From positions 31,188,001 to 31,252,000 of the forward strand of contig OX485803.1 in NCBI GenBank assembly GCA_950295325.1: 64,000 nucleotides of DNA, read 5' to 3'. Origin of the DNA: Polytrichum commune. Taxonomy: Eukaryota; Streptophyta; Polytrichopsida; Polytrichales; Polytrichaceae. The position numbers were made by a program, and so were the translations under genes. The notes under the pieces were generated by a model. That model was not told the origin of the DNA, searched no databases, and saw nothing but the letters and a program-made list of their open reading frames with translations. Below are positions 25,640 through 37,395 of the stretch, piece by piece. Each line of letters begins with the position of its first letter. Position 1 is the first letter of the stretch.

Positions 25640-26610
25640 CGCCCCGCCCAACTTAGAAAAAACAATATTGCCCTTGCATTCTTGAAGGCCGCTTGACTAC
25701 AACCCCCATACTGAGTGCACTTCGCCTTCAAGGTTCAAAATCTAATATACAGGGTCCGAGATGACCTTAAACTACCGGATGATGGTGGACAGATACCCAA
25801 ATCTCAAGGAAGAGGTTGGCGGTTCGATTCCCGACTATGAAATCTCCTCTCTACTTGACGGAAAACTTGCCAGGTGGTCAACTACCTCCTGTGCTTTAGC
25901 GCTCGCCTGTCGGCCTTCTGTCTCAAAATAAAAAATAAAAATCCAATATATACAGTATGTTCTCTTTCATCAAGTAAATAAGCAATTGACTGTGATTTTA
26001 TTATCAAATTGAAACTGTCAATAGAGCATGTAAATGACTTGGAAGTCAAAAACCCTGACTAGCACTGAGGTTATAGATTTTGTGATTTACAATTTGAAAT
26101 TGTCTTTGTCATTCTAAAATGACACTTGAATTAGTGTGTTGGTTTAGTGTATATTTTATAATATTTTAGGTAATGGCATTTACTTTCATGTGTATTCATA
26201 TGCATTCTAAACTAATTAAATGTGATAATCATAAACATAGCCCTTGCATTCTTGAAGGCCAATTGACTACAAATCCCATATTGAGTGCACTTCACCTTCA
26301 AGGTCCAAAATCCAATATATAGGTTCACTTCCATCGAGTAAATAAGCAATTGACTAGGATTTCATTATCAAAGTGAAACTGTCAATAAAGCATGTAATTG
26401 ACTTGGAAGTCAAAAATATTATAAAACCCTCACTAGCGCTGAGGTGATCATTTTTGTGACTTACAATTTGAAATTGTCTTTGTCATTCTAAAATGACACT
26501 TAAATTAGTGTGCTGATTTAGTATGTATATTTCATAATATTTTAGGTGATTTCGTCTATTTTCACATGTATTCATATGCATTCATTAATCGATTAAAACT
26601 GGAATTAATT
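25640..26610 (+). repeat. Direct duplication of a long-repeat arm (family L)
   Basis: Two head-to-tail copies begin at about 25670 and 26240 with GCCCTTGCATTCTTGAAGGCC and continue through GAGTGCACTTC(A/G)CCTTCAAGG, AATAAGCAATTGACT and AATTTGAAATTGTCTTTGTC. The same sequence forms both arms of the inverted element at 55035-56105. The first copy is interrupted by the SINE candidate at 25753-25936. Confidence 0.8.
25753..25936 (+). mobile_element. tRNA-derived SINE candidate with target duplication
   Basis: It carries a pol III B box, GGTTCGATTCCC, near 25820 and ends in an A-rich tail (CAAAATAAAAAATAAAAA). It interrupts a family L copy. The left flank AAAATCTAATATACAG (25737-25752) is repeated as AAAATCCAATATATACAG on the right, consistent with a long target-site duplication made by LINE-type priming. 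An uninterrupted version of the target is visible near 26308. Confidence 0.7.
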
Positions 26611-26792
26611 AATTATAAAAATTAATTCATAGGAATTAATTCCAGAAACTAAATATTAGAAATAATTACAGTAATTACAGTAATTACATTTTATAATTAA
26701 TTATATTTTCTTGATTTGGTAAGCATACTTTCTGATTTATTTAAAATTAATTAGGAACAGTCAAGATTAATTAGACTTGATTACATTCAATT

Positions 26793-27373
26793 GTAGCTCA
26801 ATGTAGCAATCCTCTTGTTTTGTGCCTACACTCACATTATTTGTAGATTGTGCATGAATATTTTTTATCGCACTTAATTTGATTATGTGCTAATAGTTGA
26901 TGTGGTCTTATGAAATTTTGCTACATCTTATGACTATGTTGATTCACTACAATCTACCATTCATATGAGTGTAAACCCGCGTTTATTCTGCACTTGTTCA
27001 ACTATGTCATCTCTCATGAGTTTTATGAGTCTCTAATCAGTTAGTTAATCCAATTGGTTTAATAGTATAGACTTGTTGATCTAATGACGAAGGACAATTT
27101 ATCTAATTAAACCAATTAGATTAACTAATCAAGTAGAGACTCACAAAACTCATAAGTGATGATATAGTTGAACGAGTATAGAATAATCACGGATCTACAC
27201 TGATATGAACGGTAGATTGTAGTGAGTCAACATAATCATCAAACATAGTTCATAACACCACATGAACTACTAACACATATTAATCAAATTAAGTATGATC
27301 ATAATTACTCATACACAACCTACAAATAATGTGAGTGTAGGCACAAAACAAGAGGGTTGTTGCATTGAGCTAT
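26793..27373. mobile_element. Fold-back element, about 580 bp
   Basis: Left TAGCTCAATGTAGCAA matches inverted right TTGTTGCATTGAGCTA. CTTGTTTTGTGCCTACACTC pairs with GAGTGTAGGCACAAAACAAG. Arms of about 275 bp meet near 27080, where ACCAATTAGATTAACTAATC mirrors the left side. No ORF is present. It probably moves using a transposase encoded elsewhere. Confidence 0.8.
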
Positions 27374-27840
27374 AGAAGCTTGGCATCACATGTTTAGAGA
27401 GGAAAACCACTTGATTACAGCGTTATTTGTATGAAATAGTTGCGCACTAACAAATTTGGATCCGCTAATTTCGTTGCATAGCACATTTTTGGATTTGGTG
27501 CATAACATTGTTTTGAATCTGCATCTGGTGCATAACACATTAGTAGATCTTGTTTGCATAACACATTAGCGAATGTGGTGAAGAACCGAAAAGATGGGAG
27601 CAAAAAATGTTCCAAATTTTCGAGGACGCTCCATGTCTCGAAGGATGACTAACGTCGTTGGAGCTGACTCCGTCCATGATTCCGTCTAGTCAAACAAGCT
27701 ACAACAATATCATGGGCACGATCAGTAAAATCCTGGTCTGGTCACTAACGGCCAGGACAACATATTGTTAGGCGGGCAGAGCTTGATAGGGGTGCTTTAG
27801 CATCTGGCGGAGAAAATGGGAAGCATAATAGCTGTGTGTC

Positions 27841-29431
27841 TAGGGCATAAAATTGACACCCTTGGGGGTGTATTTTGCTTCCTAGAGTGTCCTAAGACAC
27901 CCAAATCTCAAACAGGGTGTCCCCGAGGACACCCAAAAATCCTACAAGGGTGTCCTTTTTACACCCAAAAAAAAATTCAGGGTGTCCCCTGTACTTGTAG
28001 GGCCTATCAGCGTATATGTTTGACAAAGTTTTTGCAAGTTTTTCTTTTTTGACACGCAAAAACTTGCACAAAAAAAAAATGCATGTCAATTGACACGTAC
28101 TGTGCCTTGTGAAGAAAAAAATCACACGTCAATTGACACACTAGAAATTGAAATGACATGTATTACTTGAGTACTATAAAGTGCAGCTCAAGTATCCGGA
28201 AAACATAACCCATAACAGTAGGAGAACTTCCTACACTCACTCACATACTTAAGTTCAACTTTGCTCTTGCAATTTCCTTTGTAACCGGGAGCTAGGACGG
28301 TGAATGGAGAGCGAGACTAACTAGGAACATGGCGAGGCAAATGTTTCTATCACCGTGGTGCCTCCACATCCTCCACTCAATATGAGTTTTTTCTTGCTTC
28401 CAACCAATGTGAGTTTTTCTTGCTTTTCAACCAAAACTGTTTTGAGCAATTCCCTTTGAATCATTGGTGTATGAATATGAGGAGTTTGGTGCGGATACCA
28501 AATTTGTGGCACAATTTTTGGACATTTCTAGAGGTGGTGAGATCCATTTTCAAAACTCTACAGGAGTGGTGCATTCACATATATTGCATTATGCACCATT
28601 GCCTCATGCAATTGAGTTTGGTGGTGATGGTACCCTCCATGGGTGCAAGGTGATTGCACATGCCTATGTGGTTAAGGTGATAGAATCATTGCAGCAACGA
28701 TTTCCTAATTTGAAGCTCTTCAATGCAGCTAAGCTATTTAGCCCTGTCTGTTTTTCAACAGACTTGACATTTCTTCATCGAAATGCTCGTTTATGGCTTC
28801 AGAGTTTCATTGACCACTTCTGCACTAATGGAGGGAATCTTTTTGATGAGCGTGGTTTAAAATCAGAGCTTCGAGGTTTTTTGGATACACTTCATATTTC
28901 ATGTGGTGGTCTTAAAATGCACCAAGCTTGGATGGTTCATTCTTCCAATTTGGACTATGTTGGAAGATATCCTCATATGACAAAGTTGTGGCAAGCCGTT
29001 CTTGTAATTCCTGCTAGTACAACTTCTTGTGAGAGAGGATTTTCTACTCAAAATCATATTAAATCTACTTTACGGTGTAGTTTGGTATTAGAGACTTTGG
29101 AAGCACAAATGAGAGTTGCAATGGCAAAAATCCCCATGGAGGCCATTGACTTTGAACAAGTATGGGTAAAGTGGTGTGCTATGAAAGGCCGCCGCTTGTA
29201 GGTTTGATTTGCATTGCAAGTTATGATATGTAGTAATTTTTTTGATTTTTAATTGAAATTTTGAAATGATATTATATATTTTTCAAAATTGTACCTATTT
29301 TGACAAAAAAAAAAATTTAAGAGAAATTTATGAGGACACCCAAAAATTGGAGCAGGGTGTCCTTGGGACACCCAAAATTTGGGACAGGGTGTCCCCTGGA
29401 AATTTGGCTAGGGTGTCAAATTTATGGCCTG
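27841..29431 (+). mobile_element. hAT transposon with 8-bp target duplication
   Basis: The 1591-bp element begins TAGGGCATAAAATTGACACCC and ends GGGTGTCAAATTTATGGCCTG, inverted repeats differing at few positions. Both sides carry the identical 8-bp duplication TGTGTGTC (27833-27840, 29432-29439), the size typical of hAT elements. Subterminal regions at both ends hold many copies of GGGTGTCC and its inverse GGACACCC, the usual transposase-binding pattern. It encodes only the C-terminal part of a transposase, so it is internally deleted or depends on another source. Confidence 0.92.
28464..29201 (+). CDS. hAT transposase, C-terminal remnant with dimerisation domain
   Basis: An intact 245-residue ORF ends in the hAT C-terminal dimerisation domain: YPHMTKLWQAVLVIPASTTS, then CERGFSTQNHIKSTLR and EAQMRVAM. 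This resembles the ZNF862/KIAA1586-like branch of hAT transposases. Full-length hAT transposases have about 600-800 residues with an N-terminal zinc finger and a catalytic DDE core; neither the zinc finger nor most of the RNase H fold is visible here. The Met used is simply the first in frame. A TATA-like CTATAAAG lies near 28168, before the ORF. Confidence 0.85.
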   Translation: MVYEYEEFGADTKFVAQFLDISRGGEIHFQNSTGVVHSHILHYAPLPHAIEFGGDGTLHGCKVIAHAYVVKVIESLQQRFPNLKLFNAAKLFSPVCFSTDLTFLHRNARLWLQSFIDHFCTNGGNLFDERGLKSELRGFLDTLHISCGGLKMHQAWMVHSSNLDYVGRYPHMTKLWQAVLVIPASTTSCERGFSTQNHIKSTLRCSLVLETLEAQMRVAMAKIPMEAIDFEQVWVKWCAMKGRRL

Positions 29432-29439
29432 TGTGTGTC

Positions 29440-30960
29440 CACACACAATAATGCCAAGAGTATAAAGTGAAAGCGTCATAGGATAAGAATGTTTTTTGAT
29501 GTAATATATTGTAAGGCCTGTTGGAAAGAGTTGAGGCAGTTGCATGTGCTACTTCGCCATTTGTTCTTGTGGCCCACCATCCCTGATGGCAGTTCCTTCA
29601 AGTTCTCCTCTGACGTTGTGAGCCTGTTGCAAGCAACCACTTGCACTTGAGGAGTGTTGAAGACCGTGACCGTGACCGTCCATGGCCACGGATTTCTCAT
29701 GGCCTTCCGTAGACATGTCTCATTCCGTTACATATCTTAATTGGACACCTACATTTGAGGGGTATGTGGTTGAAGTTGGCTCCAAGAATGGATACCAGAG
29801 AGACATGTGTTCAAGAGAGGTTGGATACATGCTCAAAATATGATAACCATTATAGGTTTGATATTCCACGTAATTGGGGGGACCTGTATGACCAATAAAT
29901 TAGGCATGATAATCTTCACTTCGATAAAGAATAAGATACTCATGTGAGCTCCGAAAATGATAAGGAAAGCAGCTATGGTCTTGTTTTGGATTTGCTGACT
30001 ATCTCATAGTAGTAATTATGTGTTTCATATCCTAAGAGAAGTGGACCATTTGGAACAAAGAACCAGTTAAGACCCATCTACATTAAGTACATGTAGCCAT
30101 GTATGGATTGTTGTGAGGTCACTTATCACATTAAATTGAAAAAACTTAGTATAAATACATTATCACTTTGTATATGTAGTGGAGGCACTTATCATAATAA
30201 ACTGAAAAAACATAGTGTAAATACATGAGTCCATTTTCTAGCTTGTTGTTAGTACGTAGACTCTCTTTTTTCTTTTATAAACTTCTCGTATATAGGAGTT
30301 TAATTTCATAGTGGCCCATGCACATCGTTTAGGTTTCCAATCAAGAGTTCACATGGCTTGTCAAAATCATACATGGCTGCAAGTTTTCTCAAGCTTGTGA
30401 GTATGCTCAATCACTATCAAATTTTGCAATGGAGCATTCTTCAGAGTTTTCAGTTGCAAATGTGACGAACATGCAATCTTTATGAATAAATTGAACAAGA
30501 TATCAATTCTCAACATCAACAAACATCGTCAGAACACAATAGATTCTTACTTTGCAGTATGTGATATGGTGAAGACATTATCATAGAACTAATTTGTTTT
30601 TAAACTCCATATTGTGTGATGTTGTGAGCGTATTTCTTCAATTAAATTTTCTTTCATACTTATGTACCTTCATTGTGTATCCAAAATGACATTTAGCATT
30701 GAAATAGACCATTTGCTTGGATGACCTCGATAGTACGACATTTGAGACCAAAGTGTCAATTATTGAGAATACGACATTCGGAAAATACAACACTTTCATG
30801 CACGACCAAATGAGTCACATTAAAGAGGGAGAATAGTAATCCAATGCCCTTGCCTATACTTGTCAGAGCACTTTATGAAAAGCTAGTATATGATGTGGTC
30901 CCACCCATGAGCAATGGGGGTGTTTCCCTCCATTCAATGACCCAAGAGACCTCCTTCATG
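29440..30960. other. Intergenic with a MITE, no gene
   Basis: Apart from the family A copy at about 29720-30087, this AT-rich stretch holds only short ORFs and nothing I recognise. The 30120-30230 region contains a short repeated phrase, AAATTGAAAAAACTTAGT versus AAACTGAAAAAACATAGT, both followed by ATAAATACAT-like text. Confidence 0.45.
29720..30087 (-). mobile_element. MITE family A copy
   Basis: Interior blocks TTAATTGGACACCTACATTTG, CTCCAAGAATGGATACCAG and GACCTGTATGACCA match the family. The right end reads TTAAGACCCATCTACATTA. The left terminal repeat is decayed, so that boundary is approximate. Confidence 0.65.
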
Positions 30961-30971
30961 ACACTATTGAG

Positions 30972-31648
30972 CAGGGCTGATTTTTCACAAGTTTTTGCCC
31001 GTCCACGTCCAAAAACCTTGAATTGAAAGGCAAAAAAAATTGCAACCTGTCCCAAAACCGGTAATTTCTAAACCAACCCGTCCATGGAAAGGTTAGAGAA
31101 AAAACAACCCGTCCCAAAACCGGTTTGAAAATGAAAATACCCGTCCCGCAAGAGGTATAAATAAGTCTCTTACAATGTTGGTAAAAAATTAGAAAGAAAA
31201 AAAAAAACGAAAGATGTTGACATGTGACTGGTTGCACTTGGAAACAATAGGATCTTGACAAATTATGCCTTCAATGTTCGTCAACTATCTGTCTTTTGTT
31301 GTCGATTCTCATCTTTCCAGTACACCCCATTCTAAATTTTGTGGTTGATGAATTATTGTATGTAGATGAATCAAGCACTTCAAGATTGATATTTTGATTG
31401 GGTATTAGTAGTTTGATTGCATTATGCTTATATTCACATGTCATATATGACATAATGTAATTGATATTTATACCATTTCTTTTTTTTGAAAAAAATTATC
31501 AAAAAAATTGTTATTTTTAGAAACCGTCCAAAGTGAATTTGACACATCCAAAAACCGGTTCATTTTCTAAGAACCCATCCACTAGAAATGTTTTTTTTTA
31601 TGAACATGTCCCTGAACATGTTAGGGACCTTGTGAAAAATCACCACTG
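30972..31648. mobile_element. Non-autonomous hAT element with 8-bp target duplication
   Basis: The 677-bp element starts CAGGGCTGATTTTTCACAAG and ends CTTGTGAAAAATCACCACTG, an inverted terminal repeat of about 20 bp. The 8-bp flanks are identical: CTATTGAG at 30964-30971 and 31649-31656. Subterminal motifs CCCGTCC and AAAACCGGT recur near both ends. There is no transposase ORF, and its terminal repeats differ from the hAT element at 27841, so a different transposase is implied. Confidence 0.88.
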
Positions 31649-31694
31649 CTATTGAGGATTGCAGTAAACCACTCTATAAAGACATCTCAACATA

Positions 31695-32192
31695 GGGTCA
31701 CTTCACACACAAGCCAAAAGCCGTGACCATGTAATTGTGACAACCCAAAAGAAAGTGTCCAAAGGCCGTCCCAAGACACCTCCAAAATCAGGTAGTGTGA
31801 TCACGGATCCTCCAGTGTAGTGTGAAGTCATATGTGACCGTGCCCTGAACCGAATGCTATTTCAATGAATTTTTATTCATGCGGGTCTTACGCATGATAA
31901 ACTAGAATAAATCAACAGTTGCAAACGTTCGGAGTGCCATGGTCTCTCGGATTTGTGTTAGGCATACGTCCAAGAGGTGGTTTTTGAGAATAATCCAAGT
32001 GACCATGAAACATGATCCATTTGATGCCATGTAGGAAGCCATGTGGACTTTACATCCATCTTGCATTCACATACTCCGTTGGTCCCTCAAGCGTAGTGTG
32101 AAGCGAACTTGGACCGGCTCCGCCTTTTCCAACAATGAGAGTGCTTGAAGTGTAATGGTCACGGGCTCTCAATCTTGTGTGTGAAGTGGCCC
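31695..32192 (+). mobile_element. MITE family B copy 1
   Basis: The left end GGGTCACTTCACACACAAGCC mirrors the right end TTGTGTGTGAAGTGGCCC. The interior contains GTCCCAAGACACCTCCAAAAT, TCATGCGGGTC and TTTGATGCCATGTAGGAA, shared with copies at 34144 and 49673. Flanking ATA on both sides fits a 3-bp TNA-type duplication. The GGGCC-type terminus suggests a PIF/Harbinger relative. Confidence 0.75.
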
Positions 32193-33179
32193 ATAGTTAT
32201 TTGTAAAGTCCCTCAAAGAGGGATGCAATTGCGGGTTTGATCCGTCTTTGAGAAAACTTACCATGTAGAGCTTTATAGCTCATAGTGTTTTTTGGAGCCT
32301 ATTTTGTAAGTTGGGTGCAGATTTTGGGTCCTCCTTTTCTCACCTCTCAAATTTTGTAAGATGGGTGTGCGCACGGGGCATGTTGTCCCCAAATCCCGGA
32401 TCAGCCTACGCAAGGCTAGCTTGGCCCACCCTCCTAGTGGGACAAGTTAGACAAGTTAGAGGCCTACTTTACCCTTATATTTTGAAACCTACAAACTATG
32501 AAAGTACATGATAATCCACTTCTATGAATGCATTGCAAATATAATTATGAAATCATCATAACTCTTCATATTAATATCATAAATATGAGTCAAAATTATT
32601 ATTTAAAAAAAATTGAGTATGAAATGGGACTACTTGGCACTCTAATTTGACATGGTACATTTCATGTTCACTTTACCATGCGTTGGCCCAATTCTTTAGT
32701 TTCCAAATGGGTCAAATTTGATGTAACTTAAATGTGAACCTATCCATTGTAAAAATGGACACGGAACTTGTCCACTTTGCATATGACCCCATGCATCCAA
32801 TGGGGGTCAAAATGTAGACAAATTAGAATTGTCTTTTTGGGTTTATCTTGTAAATAAGGACCCAAGAATGGGTGAAATGAGATGATGCCGGTCCAAAGCT
32901 CCAACGACAAAGTTACTTGCTAGTCTAAGTTATATTGTTCAATTGACCAATATAATCATCCTTGATGACTTCCACTACCGGTCACCTTGGTGCCATGTGT
33001 GACCTCATTGGCGTATCTATTCAAGTAGAGATTTTTTTGGAAGTTGGATGTTGCAAGCTATGTATATATCTAATGAGGATTTTACGGGTTTCCGGATACT
33101 GGTAAGGTAAACATATATGAAGAAATTTATGTTTTAATTACCATTCAAATCTATACACCATGCAAGAATTGATATGTAA

Positions 33180-33760
33180 GGCTGGTTTGCACCTTGGACC
33201 ATGAAGTCGGACCATGAAAGATGGCCTTTTTCCTTGGTCCAACTTCATGGTCCAATTTCCATGGTCTAATTTCTTTAAAAAAATCAATTTACAAAGCTTT
33301 TAGGCCCCTCACTAGGTGTAAACCGAATGTGGACCAAGAGAAATGACCATGCACCAAAAAGTGAATGTGATGATTTTTTTAATATATGTCCAAAAAGGGA
33401 AACTTTGAAAAAAAATTAAAGTTTGACCATTTTTTTGTCTTCTGTTGTCTTCTTCTTCTCTTCCCCAAAACAAAAGTTTCATTAAATATTTATTATAACA
33501 ACATTCCTTTGCCTTGGGCCCCTGCTTTTTTCTACCAAGCACCTCTTTTGCCTTTCCCACCGCAAAACCCGTTGGACTATGTTAGTGGATAGTGTAGGCC
33601 TCAAAACATGTCTTTTGGGGACCTCAAACTCCATGGTCACTCTGATATTTTTTCCTTGGTGTAAACTGAAGTGGTCCCGGGATGATTTCAGCAACCAATC
33701 ACAGATCTTACAAGGCCTTGGGATGACTTCATGGTCCATGGTGTAAACAACCCCTTGGAT
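33180..33760. mobile_element. Harbinger-like element, relative of 56429-57463
   Basis: Left GGTTTGCACCTTGGACCATGA and right CATGGTCCATGGTGTAAACA form inverted ends similar to those of the 56429-57463 element. The two share CTAGGTGTAAACCGAATGTGG, GACCATGCACCAAAAAGTG and CAAAACCCGTTGGACTATGT-like text. There is no clear target duplication and no transposase ORF. Confidence 0.65.
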
Positions 33761-34143
33761 ACAATTATCCTTATATCAATAAGGCATCAGACGGATATTG
33801 TCTCAAATAACGAGTTGGATCTACAAAGAATTTTTAATCATATGTGATACCCATCAAGTATCACTATTTGTCTTGTACAACAATTTTGATACTAGTTGGA
33901 TAGGATGTTCCTTGATACCATCATTCATATTATCTATCCATTGATACCATACACTCACTTATATAGTAATCCAACATTGCTCCAGACCTCAAATTTCCAA
34001 GTGAACGAATCTACAAGCTTGATGAATATGCATGGATTTGGATGAATGTGTGTGTTTTTCATCCCATAATTTGAATGAGCTTTCCCCTTGCCCATGATAC
34101 CTGGATGCTTTGTTGTACAAAAACATCTATTTTGTGAAAGTGA

Positions 34144-34643
34144 GGGCCACTTCACACACGAGCCAAGAGCCGTGACCATGAAATTGTGAGAGCCCCAAAG
34201 GAAGTGTCCCCATGCCGTCCCAAGACACCTCCAAAATCATGTAGTGTGGTCACGGACCCTCAAGTGTAGTGTGAAGTCATATGTGACTGGGTCCTCAACC
34301 AAATACTATTTCAATGAATTTCTATTCATGCGGGTCCTCACACATGATAAAATAGAATAAATCAACGGTTGTGAGCGTTCAGAGTGCCATGGTCTCCCAG
34401 TACTGTGTTTAGGCCTACCTCCAAAAGGTGGTTTTTGAAAATAGTCCCAGTGACCATGAAACATGATCCATTCGATGCCATGTAGGAATCCACGTAGACT
34501 TTACATCTATCTTGCATTCACATACTCCGTTGGTCCCTTAAGCATAGTGTGAAGTGAACTTGGACAGGCTCCGCCTTTTCCGCCAATGAGAGTGCTTGAA
34601 ATGTAATGGTCACGGGTTCTCAGTCTTCCGTGTGAAGTGGCCC
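34144..34643 (+). mobile_element. MITE family B copy 2
   Basis: It starts GGGCCACTTCACACACGAGCC and ends GTGTGAAGTGGCCC. The interior is closely similar to the 31695 copy over its full length. It directly abuts the fold-back element starting at about 34672. Confidence 0.8.
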
Positions 34644-34671
34644 TAATTACGTCAAAGGAAAGCCTATGGAA

Positions 34672-35514
34672 TGCCAAAAGGGCCATACTTTGTAAAACAG
34701 GGTACCCCGGGAAAGATTCCCTGTACCCTGAGGTATAATAGGAAAAAATATTAGTAATTAACAAAAAAATTGAAATTACGTTATTCAATTTTTTTAAAAA
34801 GGCTTAAATTTTTAAATAATTTTACATTTTAGTTAGACATATTTTATTTTAAATAAAAATATTTTTTCTTTTTCTTTTAAAGTGATACTATCACTTTTTA
34901 AAGAGACATTTGAGTTATTAATTGCTTTAATTTAATTTAATTTATATTAAGAATGAAAAAGCAATGGAGAATAAGTTTTATTAACTTTTCTCAATTTCGG
35001 TTAGAGGATATTATAATGAACCCCTGAACTTAAACCATAAATTAAGCATAAATTAACATATAAATTACATAAATTAAGGGGTTCATTATAATATCCTCTA
35101 ACCAAAATTGAGAAAAGTTAATAAAACTTATTCTCCATTGCTTTTTTATTCTTAATATTAAATAAATTAAATTAAAGCAGTTAAGAACTCAAAATGTCTC
35201 TTTAAAAAGTGATAGTATCACTTAAAAAGAAAAAGAAAAAGAATTTTTTATTTAAAATAAAATATATCTAACTAAAATGTAAAATTATTTTAAAAAATTA
35301 ACCTTTTTTAAAATTGAATAATGTAATTTCAAATTTTTTTTGTTAATTACTAATATTTTTTTTATTATACCTCCGGGTACATGGAATCTTCCCCGGGTAC
35401 CCTGTTTTACAAAGTATGGCCCTTTTGGGATTCCCTACGGGCATCTTTCCCAGGGCACCGGCATCTTCCCCGGGGTACCCTGTTTTACAAAGTATGGCCC
35501 TTTTGGCATTCCAT
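34672..35514. mobile_element. Large fold-back element, about 840 bp
   Basis: Outer ends GGAATGCCAAAAGGGCCATA and TATGGCCCTTTTGGCATTCC are exact inverses. Arms of over 350 bp then pair almost throughout, for example AGCAATGGAGAATAAGTTTT with AAAACTTATTCTCCATTGCT, and GAGGATATTATAATGAACCC with its inverse. The centre is near 35060. On the right, the terminal part (ACCCTGTTTTACAAAGTATG) occurs twice, at 35399 and 35479, showing a local end duplication. No ORF of note. Confidence 0.88.
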
Positions 35515-35519
35515 AAAAG

Positions 35520-37390
35520 CCGACCTACCAAGGAATATAAGATGTTCGTTTGTTTGAATCTCGCATTCAGACCTCTTGAATTTTGGAGCGAACCAATTAG
35601 AGCGATTGTGGATGAAGATGCATATATATGGATGAATGTATGCTTGTGGGTTGATCCTACTTTGAACGAGCATTGACTTTGCCAAGATGCCAAGGGCGCT
35701 TCGTTGCTCCAAAAATACCTCTAGTTGTGAGAGCCAACCCAACAAGGAAAGATGATGTTTGTTTGTTTCCTGGGTGTCACGTTTGGGCCTCTCAAAATTC
35801 TGAGAATGAATGTGTGGGATTGTGGATGAATATGCATGTACATGGATGAATGAATGCGTGTGGTACATCCATAGTTTGAACGAGGTTCTCCTTGAACGAT
35901 GTTCCAAACATGTCATTGGTCTTAAAACACTTGGGGAATTTTGTCTTGTCAATGAGAGAGAGGGTCTTCTATTTGGGTTTCCTTTTGGTTTGTGACAGTG
36001 CATATTACATGGGGAACAAGAACATTCCGGGTGGTTTGGAATGCACTTTGTCATGTGAATCTTCCTTGTGTTTGGAGCCAGGCAAGGTCTTTCGTGTTGG
36101 GCTGCCAAAATGTTAGACTCGTGCTTTGGGGACGTGGTCCTTCATTATCAAAAAGCCTTGCCCTATACAAAAACACCTCTTGTCAAAGCATCCCGAAAGA
36201 GAGCCAACCCAACAAGGAGAAAAAATATTTGTTTCTTTGTTTGGATGTCACATTCAGACCAATGTTTGACATGTATATAGGTGATTGCATCATATGAATA
36301 CATAATATCAATAAATTGTATTAGAGAACCTTCCTGACCTGTATTTAATATTTATAGCAATCAAACAATGATATTTGGTGGGGCCTATCATAGGATGAAG
36401 GAACTTTTGTATACCCAACTTGTTATTTGGGTCAATACCATCTTAGTACCATGTTGATACTAGGGTGATTTTACCTAGGTATGTATGACGGTTCTTGCAT
36501 GATGTATAGACCATAATGATATCAAAAACTAAAGTATCCTCAAATACTCAAACTCTCCATGTATCAACAAAAATAAACCTCATTCCATGCGCCCAACTAG
36601 TATAAAAGAATGATACCATGGTGACACTGGATTCATAACATAGTTGGACTAATTGTTTTCTGGTTTTTTTACCATTTGGGTATCTATGATGAGGACTTCA
36701 TAATCTTCGATACTAGAATGATATGGGTATTTAAGGACATTCTTGATTCTAATATAATGTTAGTCTATGTACCATGCAAGAAGCTTTCTACCTAGGTAAA
36801 CTTGCCCTAGTATCAACATGATTTAGAATGATATAATTGACCTTATGTTGATATAACTTGAGGGTGTACAAATTCTCTCATCTTGAGCTACCCACCAAAT
36901 GTCAATATTTGTTTGGTATTATAAATTTGATACCCATGGATAGGTTCTTTGACACAATTATTGATGTTGATTATTGGTACCATGCTACATTGACTTGTAA
37001 ACCGGTCCAACATTGGATGGGACCCCTCAAATTTATGAGCAAAGGAATTTGCAAGATTGCAGATGAATATGCACACATCTATGGACTACATAACAAACGA
37101 GAGGAGAGTGAACGATGAGCTGCAATAGCAATGAGACATCCATTGACTCTCACCTGTTATGGGACAAAAACGATCACTTACCCAAGAGCACAAGGGATAC
37201 TTGAACTCGTCACAAATTTTCATCCTTCAAAACACTATATTTCCTAGATTTTCCATGAATTGATTGGTTATGTCCAATACTCGAGTAGGTGGATGACTCA
37301 TTGCTTCTATGGCTCGAAATTCCTCTCCTCTCGCTACGTAGTACCTAGTCCATAATCATGGACACAAACTATAAGTCATTGATAAAACAT
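35520..37390. other. Repetitive non-genic DNA
   Basis: ORFs on both strands (for example 35485-36108 on minus) overlap blocks repeated nearby, such as GTTCGTTTGTTTGAATCTCGCATTCAG recurring near 35757 and 36225 and TGGATGAATGTATG-type text. I interpret it as degenerate tandem or dispersed repeats, not coding sequence. Confidence 0.5.
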
Positions 37391-37395
37391 CCTCT

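Noticed and set aside
35485-36108. 207-codon minus-strand ORF
   Set aside because: It spans repeated blocks and the edge of a fold-back element; the sequence has no domain character.
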